A stretch of 64,000 bases of DNA from Zarea fungicola (taxonomy: Eukaryota > Ascomycota > Sordariomycetes > Hypocreales > Cordycipitaceae). The translations under genes and the position numbers were made by a program. Of the stretch, positions 48,101-61,296 are shown one piece after another. Location: the NCBI GenBank assembly GCA_900169235.1, contig FWCC01000179.1, positions 62,001 through 126,000 on the forward strand. The letters are read 5' to 3'. The notes beneath the pieces were generated by a model, which worked only from the letters and a program-made list of their open reading frames with translations, ran no database searches and was not told where the DNA came from. The first letter of the stretch is position 1. The number at the start of each line of letters is the position of its first letter.

Positions 48101-49856
48101 GTTGGTTGGTTCACGTTTTTTAGCTAGAATTCCTGGCTCCTGGCCAGCCAAGGAATGATGGCAATACACCCTTAGCTAGCTAGCCTTGGGAAGACTCGGC
48201 GTCGATGCTGATGTTGAATGCGCAATTCCCAAAGCAGCGGCTCGTTGGTCAGTCACACTGGCCATCATGGACATCTTAAAGCCCGGACTGGCTTTACGGC
48301 GCCCTCGAGTCTTGTAAATCTGAACCGATCTCGTATTTTAGAATAAGACACGCATGAGCCACTCTCTGCCAAGTCAATGATTTGAGATTTTTGCGCGAGT
48401 TCAATCATAAATGCGGTCTTTGGGTGTTTGTCTTTCCCATCCTTCCCCCTCTCATCTTTCAGCATTGAGCATCCGGACTTGTTGCGGCCGGCCATCACGG
48501 ACCTTGGTGGAACGATGCAAAATTAGTGACGCAACATTGAGGCGAATTTACACAAGGCACATGTCAGTATTAATCTTGCTAGAATTTATTTCTTTTTTTG
48601 TCTTCCTTTGTTCTATGAGTCTTGTTTCAGATGCCCTGTCCCGTACCCTATCAAATCGTGTTGACTCGGCTCTCGGTACGCACTCCCACGTCAACGACGT
48701 CAACCGTCGACGTCAGCGATGATCCCTTTCCCTCCCCCCAAGATCCCCTCCTTCACCCTGTTCTACCAGTCCACATTTCCTGGCGCTAAGATGCACTGCA
48801 GAATTTAAAGGCATGATTGGGCTCGGGTGCCCGCCCACATTTGATCGCCCAGTCGAATCGATTGGCTTCTCCTGTTGTGCACATCATGGCCCGTGTTTCT
48901 ATTATTATTATCATGGTATTTCTCTAAAAAGTGGGAAATAATCATGAGAAACCAGTGAATGAGCCTGTAAAGAGACAATAGAGATACTTTTGCTCCTTGC
49001 TTTATTAACGAAGCAGAAAAAAGCTTTTACACCCCGCCCAAGACAGACGCAGAAGCTCCCACATTTTGCGTTCCACCCAGCATTGCATGGAGAAAGTAGG
49101 CTCTCCTAGTTGCGAAACCTCCACTTCAACCTCACACCGCTTCATTATGGTCAGATAATCACCATATCTGGACCCTTCTGTTGCCATAGTTTCCAAGTCG
49201 ACAAGCTTTTCTTCAATCCGTTTGTTTTGCTGACTGCGGTAAATAAAAACATGGCGACGAAAAAATCTTGTCATTGACGTCGTCGGGCCGCAACAGATTG
49301 TGGTGAGGTTCGGCTGGCTTACCCTAAAGCCAAAAAGTTACTCACGAGGAAGACGAGTGAGAGCCTCTAAGCCTACAGCAGAGTTATGGAATTGATTTTC
49401 ATTGACATTGAAATTGAACTTTTATCTTGTGATGGTGGTCATCTTGAATTTAATTGTCCTGCTCTTCACTGTCGCTCCCTGCACTGCGAGGGCGTTTGAT
49501 AGAGTGCAAGTGCAAAACTACACAGCATAGCTCAAAAACTCGACATTCTAATTTCATTTCCACCATCCATTCTCGTTCATTCTCTCCAATTGACCCAAAC
49601 TAGCATGCAAATGTAATTGTTCTGTAATATTGCTATCAACACAGCTCATAGGTCCCGGCTCTCTCTGGGTGACGAGAATTGCAATTTGATTCTTCCCCAT
49701 TCTGTTCCCTTCCAAACAAGCTTATCAAATGAAAATGTGCATAAAAGAATCATGGAGATATATGTAGAAACCATCGAGCGCCTGTAAAACAATCTTGTAT
49801 GGCATCTGCATATAGGCAAGATTTCTCCCTCAACCAACACCTTGCTATAAAAATGA
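45112..49856. other. 4.7-kb non-coding region
   Basis: Leader and promoter of the RhoGAP gene on the left (purine-rich on the plus strand to about 45650), then a zone at 45740-47120 dense in GTACC/GGTAC words, then A/T-richer DNA to the next gene. Frames at 45257-45655, 45660-46232 and 49005-49274 show no family features. I found no tRNA or 5S gene by eye. Confidence 0.45.
45765..47120. repeat. Cluster of short GTACC/GGTAC palindromic words
   Basis: Many copies of TACCTGGTAC, CAGTACATGCCT, TAGGTACCTGGGTAC, GTACGTGTACTGTACG and CAGGTACAGGTACATG are scattered within 1.4 kb, several able to pair with each other. Similar words occur near 8155, 32050-32110, 32690 and 63470. No unit length is constant. 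Confidence 0.55.
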
Positions 49857-51542
49857 TCAATCCCAACGAATATAGACATGTCTATCCGGATCCCCTCGCT
49901 CCTGGCCCGCCTTGGAGTTTATCGACGAGCGAAACGTCTTGTCACCCACCATCTCGCCCTTGAGCGTGCGGCCTCTATGCTTGCGACACACCCACATGTG
50001 CGCCACGCACGCGCACGTCCCCTTGCCCGCGCTCTCCTCCACGTTCTTCTCCTCCAGCAGCATCTTGGCCTCGATGAGCGACGCCGAGAGCTCGCTGTCC
50101 CACAGGCCGTCGCGCCGCTGGTACTTGCGCAGCAGATGCAGCACGCGCCGGCGCATGAGCCCGTTGCGCGAGACGAAGCCGACAAGGCGGAGCACCTCCA
50201 CCGCCGACAGGGAGAAGCTAAACGCCGGCGCGATGATCCCGGACATCTCGGCCAGGCTGCACTCCTCCTCGAGGAGCTTCTCCGCGGCGTCGACAATGTC
50301 GCCAAACTTGGCGTTGCATCGGCGCCACACGTCGGGCGTGTCGTTGCGCAGCACGTAGCTGCACAGCCGCTCGCAGTTGACGAGGAGCCGCAGCGTCGAC
50401 ACGGGCAGCTTCTCCTCCGCGCTGAGCGACGCGGACTCCTGCTCGAGCACCTGGAACCGCCGCCGCCAGCGGCCGTACACGCTCTCGAAATTGGAAATGT
50501 TGTCCTGCTCCGGGCCCATCTTCATCGACTCGAGAAAGTTGCTCGGATCAATGGCCGAGCCAAAATGAAGAGGCATGTATTCATAGTATGCCTCGGCCGC
50601 CGATGCAAACTTCTTCGAGTCTTGCTGCCGAGGCAGCTCGTATAGATATCGCTTCCACGAATGCACCGTTATCGTGTTGTCAATCTCGAATGCCTGAAAC
50701 TCGAAATAACTTATTAAATGGAGAAGCCAGCTCGGGTCAATTACGCCCTGCCGTTCCGTCTGTGGGTTGGCCGCGATGGCCTGGAGCCAGAACCGCCATT
50801 GGTTGAACAGCTCCAGTGACTTCTTCACATGCATCAATGCCTGGTTCAAATTTCGTTGCAGGCAGCCGATGCCGGTAAAGAGGACGCTGGCAAGAAGTAT
50901 AGCTTCTCTGTCTTGATACGTCACTGTCGGCTTCCTTGTTAGCTTGACAAGATGGTGTATCGCCGTGTTGCATTCCTGAAGCGCAAACGCATAGTACTCC
51001 TGGCTGACTTGTGGCTCGCCGTCCGTGATTCTCATCCGATGATTCATGGCTGCCAGGGCCAGACTTGAGTGAAAGATGACCGGATACGTCTCGGCCGCCC
51101 GCAGCACGTCTGTAGACCAGAATGGCGAATTGAAGGTTCCAGTAATCTGTTTCACAGTCAAACTACGCAGCAAGTCAAAGATTTGTCGCTCTCTTGCGCT
51201 TGCATGGACACCTGGCGGTGCATGCGAGTACGGCATGGCATTGCCAATCGTCACTGGCCACGGTCCTTGTTGCGCAGTCATGGCCTCGGCATTGCTGGCA
51301 ATGCCATTTTCACATCGTCTTCCAGTTGATGTACAGTGCTTGCAATATGGTTTAGCTTCATCGCATCTGATGTGGCGATGCCTAGTTTGTCATGTTAGCA
51401 CTACGCAATCATGCTTCAGGCATCCGCTCCATGTAAGCCATAACTACCAGGGGATCATATACCTGCAAGTCAGGCATCCTGTTTTGACCTTGGGCGCCCA
51501 GTTTCGGCGTCGCTTTGGCTGGGAAGAACGTAACTGGCTCAT
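49857..51542 (-). CDS. Zn2Cys6 fungal transcription factor (first of a divergent pair)
   Basis: Nuclear regulator with an N-terminal binuclear zinc cluster. Exons on the minus strand: 51542-51463 and 51381-49857 (534 residues). The intron splits the zinc cluster after the second Cys (KTGCLTCR, then HRHIRCDEAKPYCKHC and TSTGRRC), giving the standard C-x2-C-x6-C-x6-C-x2-C-x6-C spacing. The rest is a helical fungal-specific domain, with VIFHSSLALAAMNHRM and ASVLFTGIGCLQRNLNQAL typical of regulators of secondary metabolism and transport. No coiled coil is obvious. The start used is MSQLRSSQPKRRR, a basic run before the cluster; more upstream Mets are in frame. The extreme C terminus is basic and less conserved. 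The target is unknown. Confidence 0.85.
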
Positions 51543-54500
51543 GGAGGTGGCACAGGAGCGATTCCAGGGGAGATGTGCTTGGGGGCAGCCGACCTGCATT
51601 TTCTGGTCGATGCTATAAGACGATGATCCAATCATGTTATGCTGAGCAGGTGCTAATGACAGCATTATCAGAGCGGTCAACTGTCGGGTTGGAACTCGCT
51701 GCGTAAAAAATGATGATGCTGATGACAAGAATGCCGTGTGCTGCGCAGATGCGTCTAGGATGGAAGTGTGTGTTGGGCTGCGGAGTACGGAACGGAGAAC
51801 TCCCAAAGTTGAACCTATTTACTACGGATATAGCAGCAATGCGCCGTATCAATTGTGCTCTCGGCCACACAGCACAGGGTGCCGGCGAGTGGCAAATGCT
51901 TAATTCGTCGGCAGTTTGAGGGGTGGTTTGTCGCAGTGGGCCTAGCTCGACTAGCACAAGGCTGGCGCACAGATGAACGTTTCAATCTGGCCGTTGTTTG
52001 ATAGCAGAAGAGGAGCGTGATGTGATGTAATATGTCATGTGCGAATCTTGACGATGAGACAATCGTTGGAAAGAAGGATATCCCATAAAGGGGAAGATGC
52101 AAGCTCTAGCTTCAGGAGAGTGGACAGCAATAAGGGCACGCCTAGTTGGACGTGACGGGCGGATACACACCGGAGCTGCGGCAACAAAAAGATGAGGAGG
52201 AGGAGGATGTGCCGGAGGCCTTCCACGTGATTCTAACGGATGCACATTTATAGTTGCAAGATGCAGCATGTTTTGATATATATCCAGCTAAATCACTAGT
52301 TAGTTCAAAACCATAGTCCGCGCCAGTGGTGACTCCGTGGCTCGTTTGCAGCCTCCATATGGATTGCCTCATGCCACCGCAGGATAGATACAGTTGCTCT
52401 GGGTCCCGAACGCAAGGCTAACAGTATAAAGGGGGGCCCTAGACCCAAGGTAGAGATAATTTCAGGGTGGAGGGTTGTGTTGTGCATGTCACTGGCTGCT
52501 GGCCATTACGCTAAAATGATGTATTCAAATGGCCAAGCAATTACAAAAAAAAGAACTTCTCGTTGTTTTTGACTGTGTTGATTTGCATTTGTTCTGGCGC
52601 AGTGAGAGAAGCTGCTCCTCTGGCCTGGAAGAGGTTACTGTTGCACCGTGATTCAAACAGTTATACAGTATAATTTGCCATCATCGGCACTGGGAAAGCC
52701 TAGTAATTAGTTTTGCCCGTATTTATAAATTATTGGTAATGTCAGGCTGGTAGCCAGTTACTATTATGAATATCCACTGCAAGTTCGGAGTGTCCGAAAG
52801 GCTGAAACTGCCTGTCCAGCGCCACCCACTGGCAACCATTCATAGACGAGTGCTAGCTGGCGAGCTCAGCCTCGTATGGTGCTGGAATTATGGTACACGT
52901 CGCTCGACGGTAATTCGTTCCCCCGAGGTTCTAGAAAGCCCACCCACTGGCGGCAATAAAACGAAGATAGGACGCAGAGAGCGGCCTCTTGCTCTTTCGC
53001 TGATGGCGCCCAGTCTGCGCACCTTTGAATGTATGGCAGGGCTGGTAAATTCTCGTCACAAGTTTGGGGAAACCAGCATGTTTTTCAGTTTGCCTCGTTC
53101 CTAGCCTCCTTTTATTGGGACTTTGATCATCGCGATGCCGAGGATCATCCTTGGTATTCACGACTGGTGGCTTCCAAGGCTTGCATCTCGGTCACTTTCC
53201 AGACAATCATATGTATTGGCAATGTACTGGTAGCAGCTCGGTATCTGCACTCTTCCAATAGTTAGCGGGTGGCTTCGGGGCAGACACGGTGTGGCTACAA
53301 GGCTGACAGTCAAAATGTCTCGCCAAGCAAGCCTCAAAGCAAACAGTCAAACAGAACAGTGTCTGAGTGCCGTTGCCTCCACGATGCGGTATCAAAGTGG
53401 AATTTCCCGTTCACAAGGCCGGTATTTATCTTTTGTCAAGAAATGACGTGACCATCTCGGCAGCCTTCCAAGACTACTAGGTAGCCAGCACCAACCAACG
53501 CGCTCACAGGGCTGCCTACCCACATGGGGTAATCGACTCCAGCTAGCGCTGATGATCTGATGGCGACTAGCTTCCGCAGCCCAAAGAAGGAAAGAGTTCG
53601 TCACAAACCGGACTCTGGGGACTTTGGGTTGGCTATTGTCTGCCCGTCACCCCAAGTGATGGCAGAAGGATTTGATCAGTAATCTTCTTTGTATCGCGGC
53701 TGTTGATTTAAACATCGAGATCAACGCAAGAGGAACTCGCCTCCTTGCTGACCACAGCCCTTTGATCAATTGTTTGTACAAGTGTTTTAGTGGGTAATTT
53801 TCAACTTGTTAGTAGCAGTCGCCCGATGGTTGATGGTTGGCCGATGTGCTGGCTGTTGGAATCACTGACCGATCGCACCTAGCTTGAAATGGGTCAAGAT
53901 GCCGCAAAGCTGTGGGCGATGGGACACGAATTTCGGTCAAGGGGACTAGCCCTTATTATGTATTATCGCTGTGACTGACGCGCGTCATGAATGGAAATTG
54001 CTTCTTGATTTTGATGATGACCCAAGCTTACCCAGTCGTATTTCCGTTACCGCAATGCTGGGGTATGGCGTTTGATGGAGCGGCACCCGACTTGGTATGG
54101 CGAAGACAGATATTCCACCGCGGCATATGAAGCTACTGGGTAGATCACGTTGAAAGTCGAATGGGCCGTAGAAGCCGGCCATCCACACTATCCTCTCATT
54201 GTGCGTGAGAATATATGTCTGGTCCTCGGACAAGGCCTTCCATTCCAAGCAACGCTGCCACACCACAAACACGCCCGTCAGCCAGTGCAATTAGCAGCGC
54301 TTACTCAGCCCCCGGCTTTCGTCAGGATCCTAAATCGACCACGACCGCCCACAAAGAAACGGTCACCCAGAGCTCGGATTTCATCCTACATTAACTCGAT
54401 GAATCCCGCCCGTTTCTGTTTCTGCTTCAACTCTTGCCATCAAACCCTTATGCACGCCCATTGTTCAGACAGCCACCTGCAGCTGCTAATCCGCCCTTTT

Positions 54501-54747
54501 ATTTTACAGCGCTATTTTTAGCGACCGCGTCCACTAACTCCCCCGAAGCCCAGCGCTTGTTCGTACCACTGTTTCCGGGGTTGAAGCAGCCCAAACTGCT
54601 ACCAACAGCACCCCAATCTCTACGCCCGCCCAATACAGCTAAACAGCCAAGGCGCTTCCAGCGGGTTTTGGAGGGCTTCTAGCGCATCGGGCTTCATTGT
54701 ATTTTGCTTTTTTGTCTTGCTCGGCCTGCAGGTCTGGCTGTGCATTA
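51543..54747. promoter_or_regulatory. 3.2-kb intergenic region between divergent Zn2Cys6 genes
   Basis: Shared upstream DNA of two divergent regulators. The part before the second gene (about 54280-54700) is C/A-rich, like a leader. Short frames have no support. No repeats or RNA genes were recognised. Confidence 0.45.
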
Positions 54748-56778
54748 ATGTCCCCGGCAAACATCGCTACCGGAGGCGGCGCTCGCCCAGCAGGCTATGG
54801 ACAGTCGTGCACAAACTGCTCGCGCGCCAAGTGCAAATGCATACTAACGGCTGGTGGAGGCGCCTGTGAACGGTGCCACCGCCTTGGGAAGGACTGTCAA
54901 CCTATTGCTACTGCGAGGAAGAAGATAGCCAAGAGATCGGCTGCGTTGCGAACCGCCCAGCTGGAGGAGAAGCTTGATGACCTCGTTTCCATTCTCAAGT
55001 CAACACAAGGACACCCTGGCCAGGAGCAGCAACAGCAGCACCTACAAGAACAGATACAGCAGCACCGAGCACATCTTGATTATAGTCATATGCAACATGT
55101 TCCCCAGCAGCCGAGATCGCAGACTGCGGCGCTCGACTCACTCGCCCAGGCCGCAACCACTGAGAGGCACAACGGCGGCCCCGGTGTGATTCGCGGCAAT
55201 GTCATCGACCCCAGCATGACGAGTGGCCAGCTGCATCGCGACCCAACGCTGGAAGAGTCGGATGTTTATCTGAGCAAGTTTCGTACCTGGTTGCCAGGCT
55301 TGCCATTTATGCACCTGCCGTCCGACATGAGCTCCAAAACGCTGAGGATGGAGCGACCTTTTCTCTGGCTCTCCATCATGAATCTCGCGTCCGACTCACA
55401 TTCCCAGCAACAGTATTTACGAGACAAAGTCCGCAGAGAAATGTCTGAACGAATTATTATGAATCATGAGCGCAACATGGACATTATCCAGGGTCTCATT
55501 GCCAACTTGGGATGGTACGTCTCCACAGCCCAATGCATGATGCTGTGAGGCTAACAAGCGAGAAAACAGGGCCACCTTAAACACAGGACCCGGTGCTAGA
55601 CCATTCGTCGTCTTATTCGCCCAATTGGCGACGCTGGTCATTTACGAGCAAGGCATGATGCGGCCGCCAAATCAAGAGCACTTTTCGTCTGTGGGCTTTA
55701 AAGCCTGGAACATGAGCACACTTACACCAAAGGCTCGGACCATGGATGAAAGGAGAGCCGTCTTGACATTATGGTTCTTGACGTCAATGTAAGCTTGCCA
55801 CAACATTTGACTTGCTGCTGGTAGATACTGACTGAAACAGCTGCAATTCCCTTACTGCTCGAACAGAGACGCTGCCGTGGACGAGCCACCTAGACGAATC
55901 CCTCACCGTACTTGAACGAGGCGACGACCAGCATCTGGATGTAATGCTGGCGACAGTAATCAAGATACAGAGGATATGCGATGAGGCACACCGGCTGGTG
56001 ATGCAAGACTTGCTTCCAAATGCTTCCGAGAAAGACACTCCCTCATACTTATATAAGCCCGGTCTCCTAGAGCGGCTAAATAGCATCAAGGCGAACCTTC
56101 CACCACGCTTTTCGACAAACTGTGAGTTTCGGACCCGTACCATTGGATCTAGCTTGGCGTTGCTAACCGTTACTAGATACTATTGTTACACATTTGGTTT
56201 CCACAGAATGCCAGATTCATGCTATTGGACTATTCTCCCAACAGCGAATACCCGAAACACAGAGCGTTGACTCAATGTACCAATGTCTCATATGTATTCG
56301 AGCCTTTTATGATGCCTTCTTTTCAATCCCGCTGGGCGAGATTGCGGGCCTCCCACTACATCTATACGTCGCACTCTCCATCATGCAGGTGATGCTGTAC
56401 AGGCTCACAATATCCGACAACCCAAGTTGGGACAAGGAGGTGGTGCGACAAACTGTGGACGTCATGGACATTGTTGATAGATCCATTGAGCTGTTTGAAA
56501 AGGTGGCCAACGTATACCCAATGCGCGATCAAGCAGTGCAAGGCAACCTGTTCCAAAAAGGCGCAAAACAGATGCGCAACCTGCGCGTCATGTGGCAGCC
56601 GGTCGTATCGAAGCACTTTGGTACGATACCGACGCCAAACAGCCAGCAAAATAACACAAGCAGAGCGCCAACGGAACAACCAATGCTACTCGACCCAATG
56701 GTTGACGGCGAACCGATAGATTTTACCGACATGTCTTGGATGGCGGATATTTTTGGGCCTTGGGGGGATATGCAGTAG
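54748..56778 (+). CDS. Zn2Cys6 fungal transcription factor (second of a divergent pair)
   Basis: Nuclear regulator. Exons 54748-55514, 55570-55788, 55841-56121, 56177-56778 (622 residues, phases agree). The zinc cluster is near residue 20: SCTNCSRAKCKCILT, then ACERCHRLGKDCQP, a form with a longer central loop (C-x2-C-x6-C-x8-C-x2-C-x6-C). A basic linker RKKIAKRSAALRTA and a short coiled coil LEEKLDDLVSILKS follow, then a Gln/His-rich stretch. The middle-homology region includes FRTWLPGLPFMHLP and RPFLWLSIMNLAS. The acidic C terminus (DFTDMSWMADIFGPWGDM) looks like an activation domain. ATG 54748 is the first plausible start. An MFS exporter lies downstream on the same strand, 2.3 kb away; regulation of it is possible but unproven. 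Confidence 0.86.
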
Positions 56779-59132
56779 CGATCTTGTACATCACTTTACT
56801 CTTCTTTCCCTTTCTCCTTTCTTTCTCTTTTTCTTTTTTACGATCTCAACACAACATGACACGAGCACGAAATCGGGACCCTCTCCAATCTGGAACTAGT
56901 CATATCAAGTACCAGCTTACTTGGTGTGACGTCTTTACAAGGCGGAAGAATGGGGTCGCGAGCTGACGACGGATGGAACACGCGAGGACGGCGTGGCCGC
57001 ACAGGCCATGGCCGCCCACAGGCTAGGATATTTATACAGTTACATTGCTAGAAATACTGAGACACAGTAGCCACATGGTATGGTTTACAGCTACATACAA
57101 TTGTGTTGTGGATTTGCGTCCGGGGGGTCGGAAGACTAAAAAGGCTGTGGAGATGTTGAAAGCTGTGTGCAGCCAGCGGCGGGCGCAGCATCTTACCAGG
57201 ATGGTTTTAAAATAGAGATTATAGTATGAACCAGTGGAAACGGCCCCCCATCGGGATTTATATAATTGATTCCAGAGAAGACAATAACGTGCCCGGATTG
57301 AGATCTAGCAAGCTGCGGCATTGGGCTGTGTTGCGGCGTTGAAGGACGGAGGCTTCACTCGGAACGACGGGCCCGAGGGCTTCACTGCATCATCTACAAG
57401 GCTGTCATCTGATACGGCAGCTACTCACGAGACAAATTCAAACGGGGCAACCTTTGTCATTTTGTCACTATTTTTTTTTATTAGAATAGATGTCCACCTT
57501 CTTGATCAACCTACACCAACGTGGCGAGCGGAGCTGAACTATGCGAATCCCGGCGGGCTAACTCTTGCAGTTTGATGTAACCTCGAAGACATGATATGTG
57601 TTCAAACATGAAAAATCGATGCCATACAACAAGAATAAAGACTGTTCAAGATAAGTTGACCTTGAGAAACATCGACATTGTGTGCCACACAAATCTGGAT
57701 GGCTGAACTAGAACGCCCAATATCTCCTTGACGGGCGAGGCCCCGGGGGGGGGGGCCGCTCGCGNNTCTGGGGGGGGGGGGGGCCGCTCGCGACGCGACG
57801 AAAAGAACGAGCCTCGATGGAGGCTACGATGACGGCAGAGCATAGAAATCGCCCCGCTGCCAAGTCTCTTTGAGCAGGCAAAATAGTCAAAACGAGAGAG
57901 ATTGAATTTGAGCCCAATACGTCGCTCAATACCACGCCCCTCGGTCCGGGATTACATGGGGGCCAGGACCGACCGGGATTCTCTAAGGTTTAGCGTAACG
58001 ATTACCGGATCGGGATTGCGGGCTACAGGCGTCACTTGGCTCCCCTCCAGGGCCTTGAATGGCTTGGTCTCGAGTTCGTTGATCTGCTTACTGCCCGTTA
58101 TTGGGTCCTGTTCACTAGACACTTGATCGTTTTGCGTCTTACAGCTGGATTGGTACCGTTGTAGAGGTTATCATCGATAAGGGATATTACATCACAACGT
58201 GGCACGAGTTATTCTTTTTAATAGTCAAGACAAATCCATTGTTTTCCAAAGGAAAAAGAGACTTTTAGCATTCCGATCAAGAGTGATCGGCCACGTGGGT
58301 GTCGGAAAAGCCTAGCCTAGATCAAGACACCACACACATTTGTTAGTGAAACACAACACCACCACAGTTGAGCAAGGAAATATCGTCAGGGTGGTAAATC
58401 ATATTAGAAGCCCAAAAACAAGAAAAGGAACCAGTGGCGTTTCTAGAAGGATGAGCAACGTGCTTCAAATATCGCTCCTCGAAGGCTCAGCTCCGGGATT
58501 TGTTGTGCTTACTTACACCTTGTACTGAAGTCCTGTCCGATTCGGGAAGACTTTCCCGCTGCTGACCATTTCCGCTCTCGACATCAAAACCCCATACAAT
58601 GGCGGGATTCGGGTTCACTTTAAGGTGGTCTGGAGATCGAATAGGCAACCGAAGCAAAAACCGCCCCAGAAAAAGAAAAATCGGGTATGGTTCTGAATTT
58701 GGCCCCGTCGTGTAAGATGACTCTGTACAAGCCGGGACCAAGTCCAGGGCTGCAGAAGCTGACCCCATGGTGCCCATGCGGAGAGGGAGAGAAGCGGATT
58801 TGCTCAGTATGTCCCTTATTTGAAATTGGGATTTTCCTTTATCTATACTCGAGTACCCGCCTGGCTACTCTTGACGATTTCACTGTTTCATATTTTTCTT
58901 TTTCATAAATCAAAGTTTATCGAAAGTCGATCTTTCCTTTTCGCTTTTGGCTGTCTCCATAACACTTACACACGACTTGAAGTCTACTACCACTCATTAA
59001 CAAAACTTTATTATACGAAAGGATACAGGCACTGGGAATAAGGATATATCACGAGATACGACACAGAAACTGGAAGAAGGAAGAGTGGAATATACATCAA
59101 CAGGAACGAAAACGAACACATATCTGATCCAA
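56779..59132. other. 2.35-kb intergenic region with an assembly gap
   Basis: 3' flank of the regulator, then promoter and leader of the MFS gene. It contains an NN-marked G run with a local duplication. The stretch at 58860-59130 is probably the MFS leader. No gene is supported. Confidence 0.45.
57744..57792. repeat. Duplicated poly-G/CCGCTCGCG segment around NN
   Basis: Two copies of a G run of 11 or more bases followed by CCGCTCGCG flank two undetermined bases at 57765-57766. This pattern points to a collapsed or misjoined homopolymer rather than a true repeat. Confidence 0.75.
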
Positions 59133-61296
59133 ATGGGTTCAGGGTCAAAGAGAAGTCTGACCAACCCCTTGAGGGCGTCGACCTCACAAATCTCCCACCA
59201 GCGGACCATGTCCGGCCGAAGCATGTCCGATGCCGAGTCGCTCGTCAGCAGCCGCCCTGTCTCGACACCGGTCCCCGAGAAGGCACCCGTCCTGCCTGAG
59301 ATTGACCTCCAGCCACTTGACTTTGCTCTCACCCGCAACAATACGCTTCACAACAAGCGCAGCTCGTGGGCCACCAAGCGTGCTTCCATGGCCACCAAGC
59401 GCGCCTCCATTGCCACGAACCCCGACGTCAACTACGGTCTCGACATGTTTGATGTACGTCTGAGCTACAATGCCGGCCGTCGCAGCTTGATCCGTGACAG
59501 AGACGAGGTCCCCGACTTCTCCAATATCCCGGATGTGCCTGATGTTCCCGCGGACCTGCGCGTGATGCAGTCAAGCAAGATCAAGGAGGTGCTAGGCATG
59601 GAGTCTGGCGAGGAGACCGAGGTGGAGAGAGATGGTGCCCTGACGCCTGATTCGGGTGCCGCATTGAAGGAGGATGAGGAGCAGGTTGCACCAGAGTACA
59701 TCCACGGCTGGAAGCTATTGAGTGTCATGACGGCTATTACGGTCGCTTGCTTCTTGTACCTGCTTGATGCCTCGATTTTGGTTACTGTACGTTCTACAAG
59801 ACTTGAAACTTGGGGGGGGAATTCCCTGTTACTAATACCCTTTATAGGCTATTCCCAAGATCACCAGTGAATTCCACTCACTGACTGATATTGGTTGGTA
59901 TGGTGCCACTTACACCCTGGCCAGTGCCTCTCTGCAACCGCTCTCTGGTAAATTCTACACCTTTCTCAACGCCAAGTGGGCGTTTCTTGCCTTCTTCTGC
60001 GTATTTGAGGCAGGTAACCTTATTTGCGGTCTCGCCCAGTCCTCGACCATGATCATCATTGGCCGTACTGTCGCCGGTGCCGGTGCCTCTGGTCTCACCA
60101 ACGGCAGTTTCGCCATCATCACAGCCTGCGCGCCGATGGAGAAGCGCCCGCAGCTCATGGGCATCATGATTGGTGTCTGCCAGATTGGTCTCGTCGCCGG
60201 TCCCCTCATCGGTGGTGCACTCACCGAGTATGCCTCGTGGCGCTGGTGCTTCTACATCAACCTGCCCGTCGGCGCCATCACCATTCTCGCTTTCCTCCTC
60301 ATCAATGTCCCCGACAAGCGCAAGTTCATGCCCGTCAAGCCGGGCAAGCTGACGTTTAAGAAGATGGACGTCATCGGTTTCGCGCTCTTTGCCCCCGCGT
60401 CTGTTATGATCCTGCTCGCGCTCGAGTTTGGCGGCAACAGGTTTGCGTGGAAGTCGGCCACCATCATCGGCCTCTTCATTGGCGGTATCGTTCAGGCGGT
60501 CCTCTTCTTCGTCTGGGAGTCGCGCATGGGCATCATGGCCATGATCCCCCTCAGCATCGTCAAGAAGCGCGAGGTCTGGACGGCGTCCGTGGCCAGCATG
60601 TTCATGTACGCCAGCATGCTCGGCGCCGGATACTACCTGCCCGTGTACTTCCAGACGGTGCGCGGCCTCTCGCCGCTCCACTCGGGCGTGTCTATGCTGC
60701 CCGCCATTGTCACACAGCTCGTCCTCGCCGTCGTCTGCGGCGGCCTCGTGCAGCGCGTCGGCTACTACATGCCGTTCATGGTCGTCAGCGGCGCCGTCGC
60801 CGCCGTCGCCAACGGCCTGGTCACCCTGTTCAACCCGCACACCTCCACGGTCGAGTGGGCGGCCTTCCAGGCGCTCCTCGGTGTCGGTCGCGGCCTGGCT
60901 CTGCAGATGCCAGTTATTGCCATCCAGGCGCACACCCCGCCGGAGCTGGCCTCGATTGCCACGGCCACCATGGTGCTCTTCCAGACCTTTTTCAGTTCCG
61001 TCTTCCTGGCCATTATCAACACACTCTTCAACTCCAAGCTCAAGTCGGAGCTCACTAAGCGCCTGCCTGAGATTGGTGCCCAGAAGATCATTGATGCTGG
61101 TGCGATTGGCATCTCAACTGTCGTGCCCAAGGAGAAGATTTCCGAGGTCCTGGAGTCGTACTCTCTTGGCGTGAATGACGTGTTTTATGCCGTGACGGCG
61201 ATTTGCGTCCTGATGTTCTTTGCCTCGTTTGGCATGGGCTGGACTGATATTCGCAAGAAGGCGCCGCCAAAGAAGGAGTCCGAGGCGGAAGTTTAA
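59133..61296 (+). CDS. MFS drug/toxin exporter, DHA2 (14-TM) type
   Basis: Proton-coupled plasma-membrane exporter. Exons 59133-59786 and 59848-61296 (700 residues). The first 195 residues are cytosolic and carry two back-to-back heptads of the ATKRAS type (WATKRASMATKRASIAT, about residues 88-104), followed by an acidic stretch. Fourteen hydrophobic segments start at LLSVMTAITVACFLYLLD. Motifs: DIGWYGATYTLA, GRTVAGAGASG (motif B-like), the antiporter motif C in GLVAGPLIGGAL, and WRWCFYINLPVG (motif D1), together typical of DHA2 toxin and azole exporters. The intron sits just after TM1. The long N terminus is unusual for the family. No biosynthetic gene is adjacent, so resistance is more likely than export of a locally made product. 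Confidence 0.9.

Noticed and set aside
49005..49274. 89-codon minus-strand frame with charged N-terminal part
   Set aside because: No recognisable family, no clear splice partners, and it lies in A/T-rich intergenic DNA.
49878..50645. 255-codon plus-strand frame opposite the first Zn2Cys6 gene
   Set aside because: Arg/His/Leu-rich antisense shadow of a well-supported gene.
59878..60933. 351-codon antisense frame over the MFS gene
   Set aside because: Shadow of a GC-rich codon pattern opposite a clear transporter; His/Asp/Gly/Glu-rich composition is typical of antisense frames.
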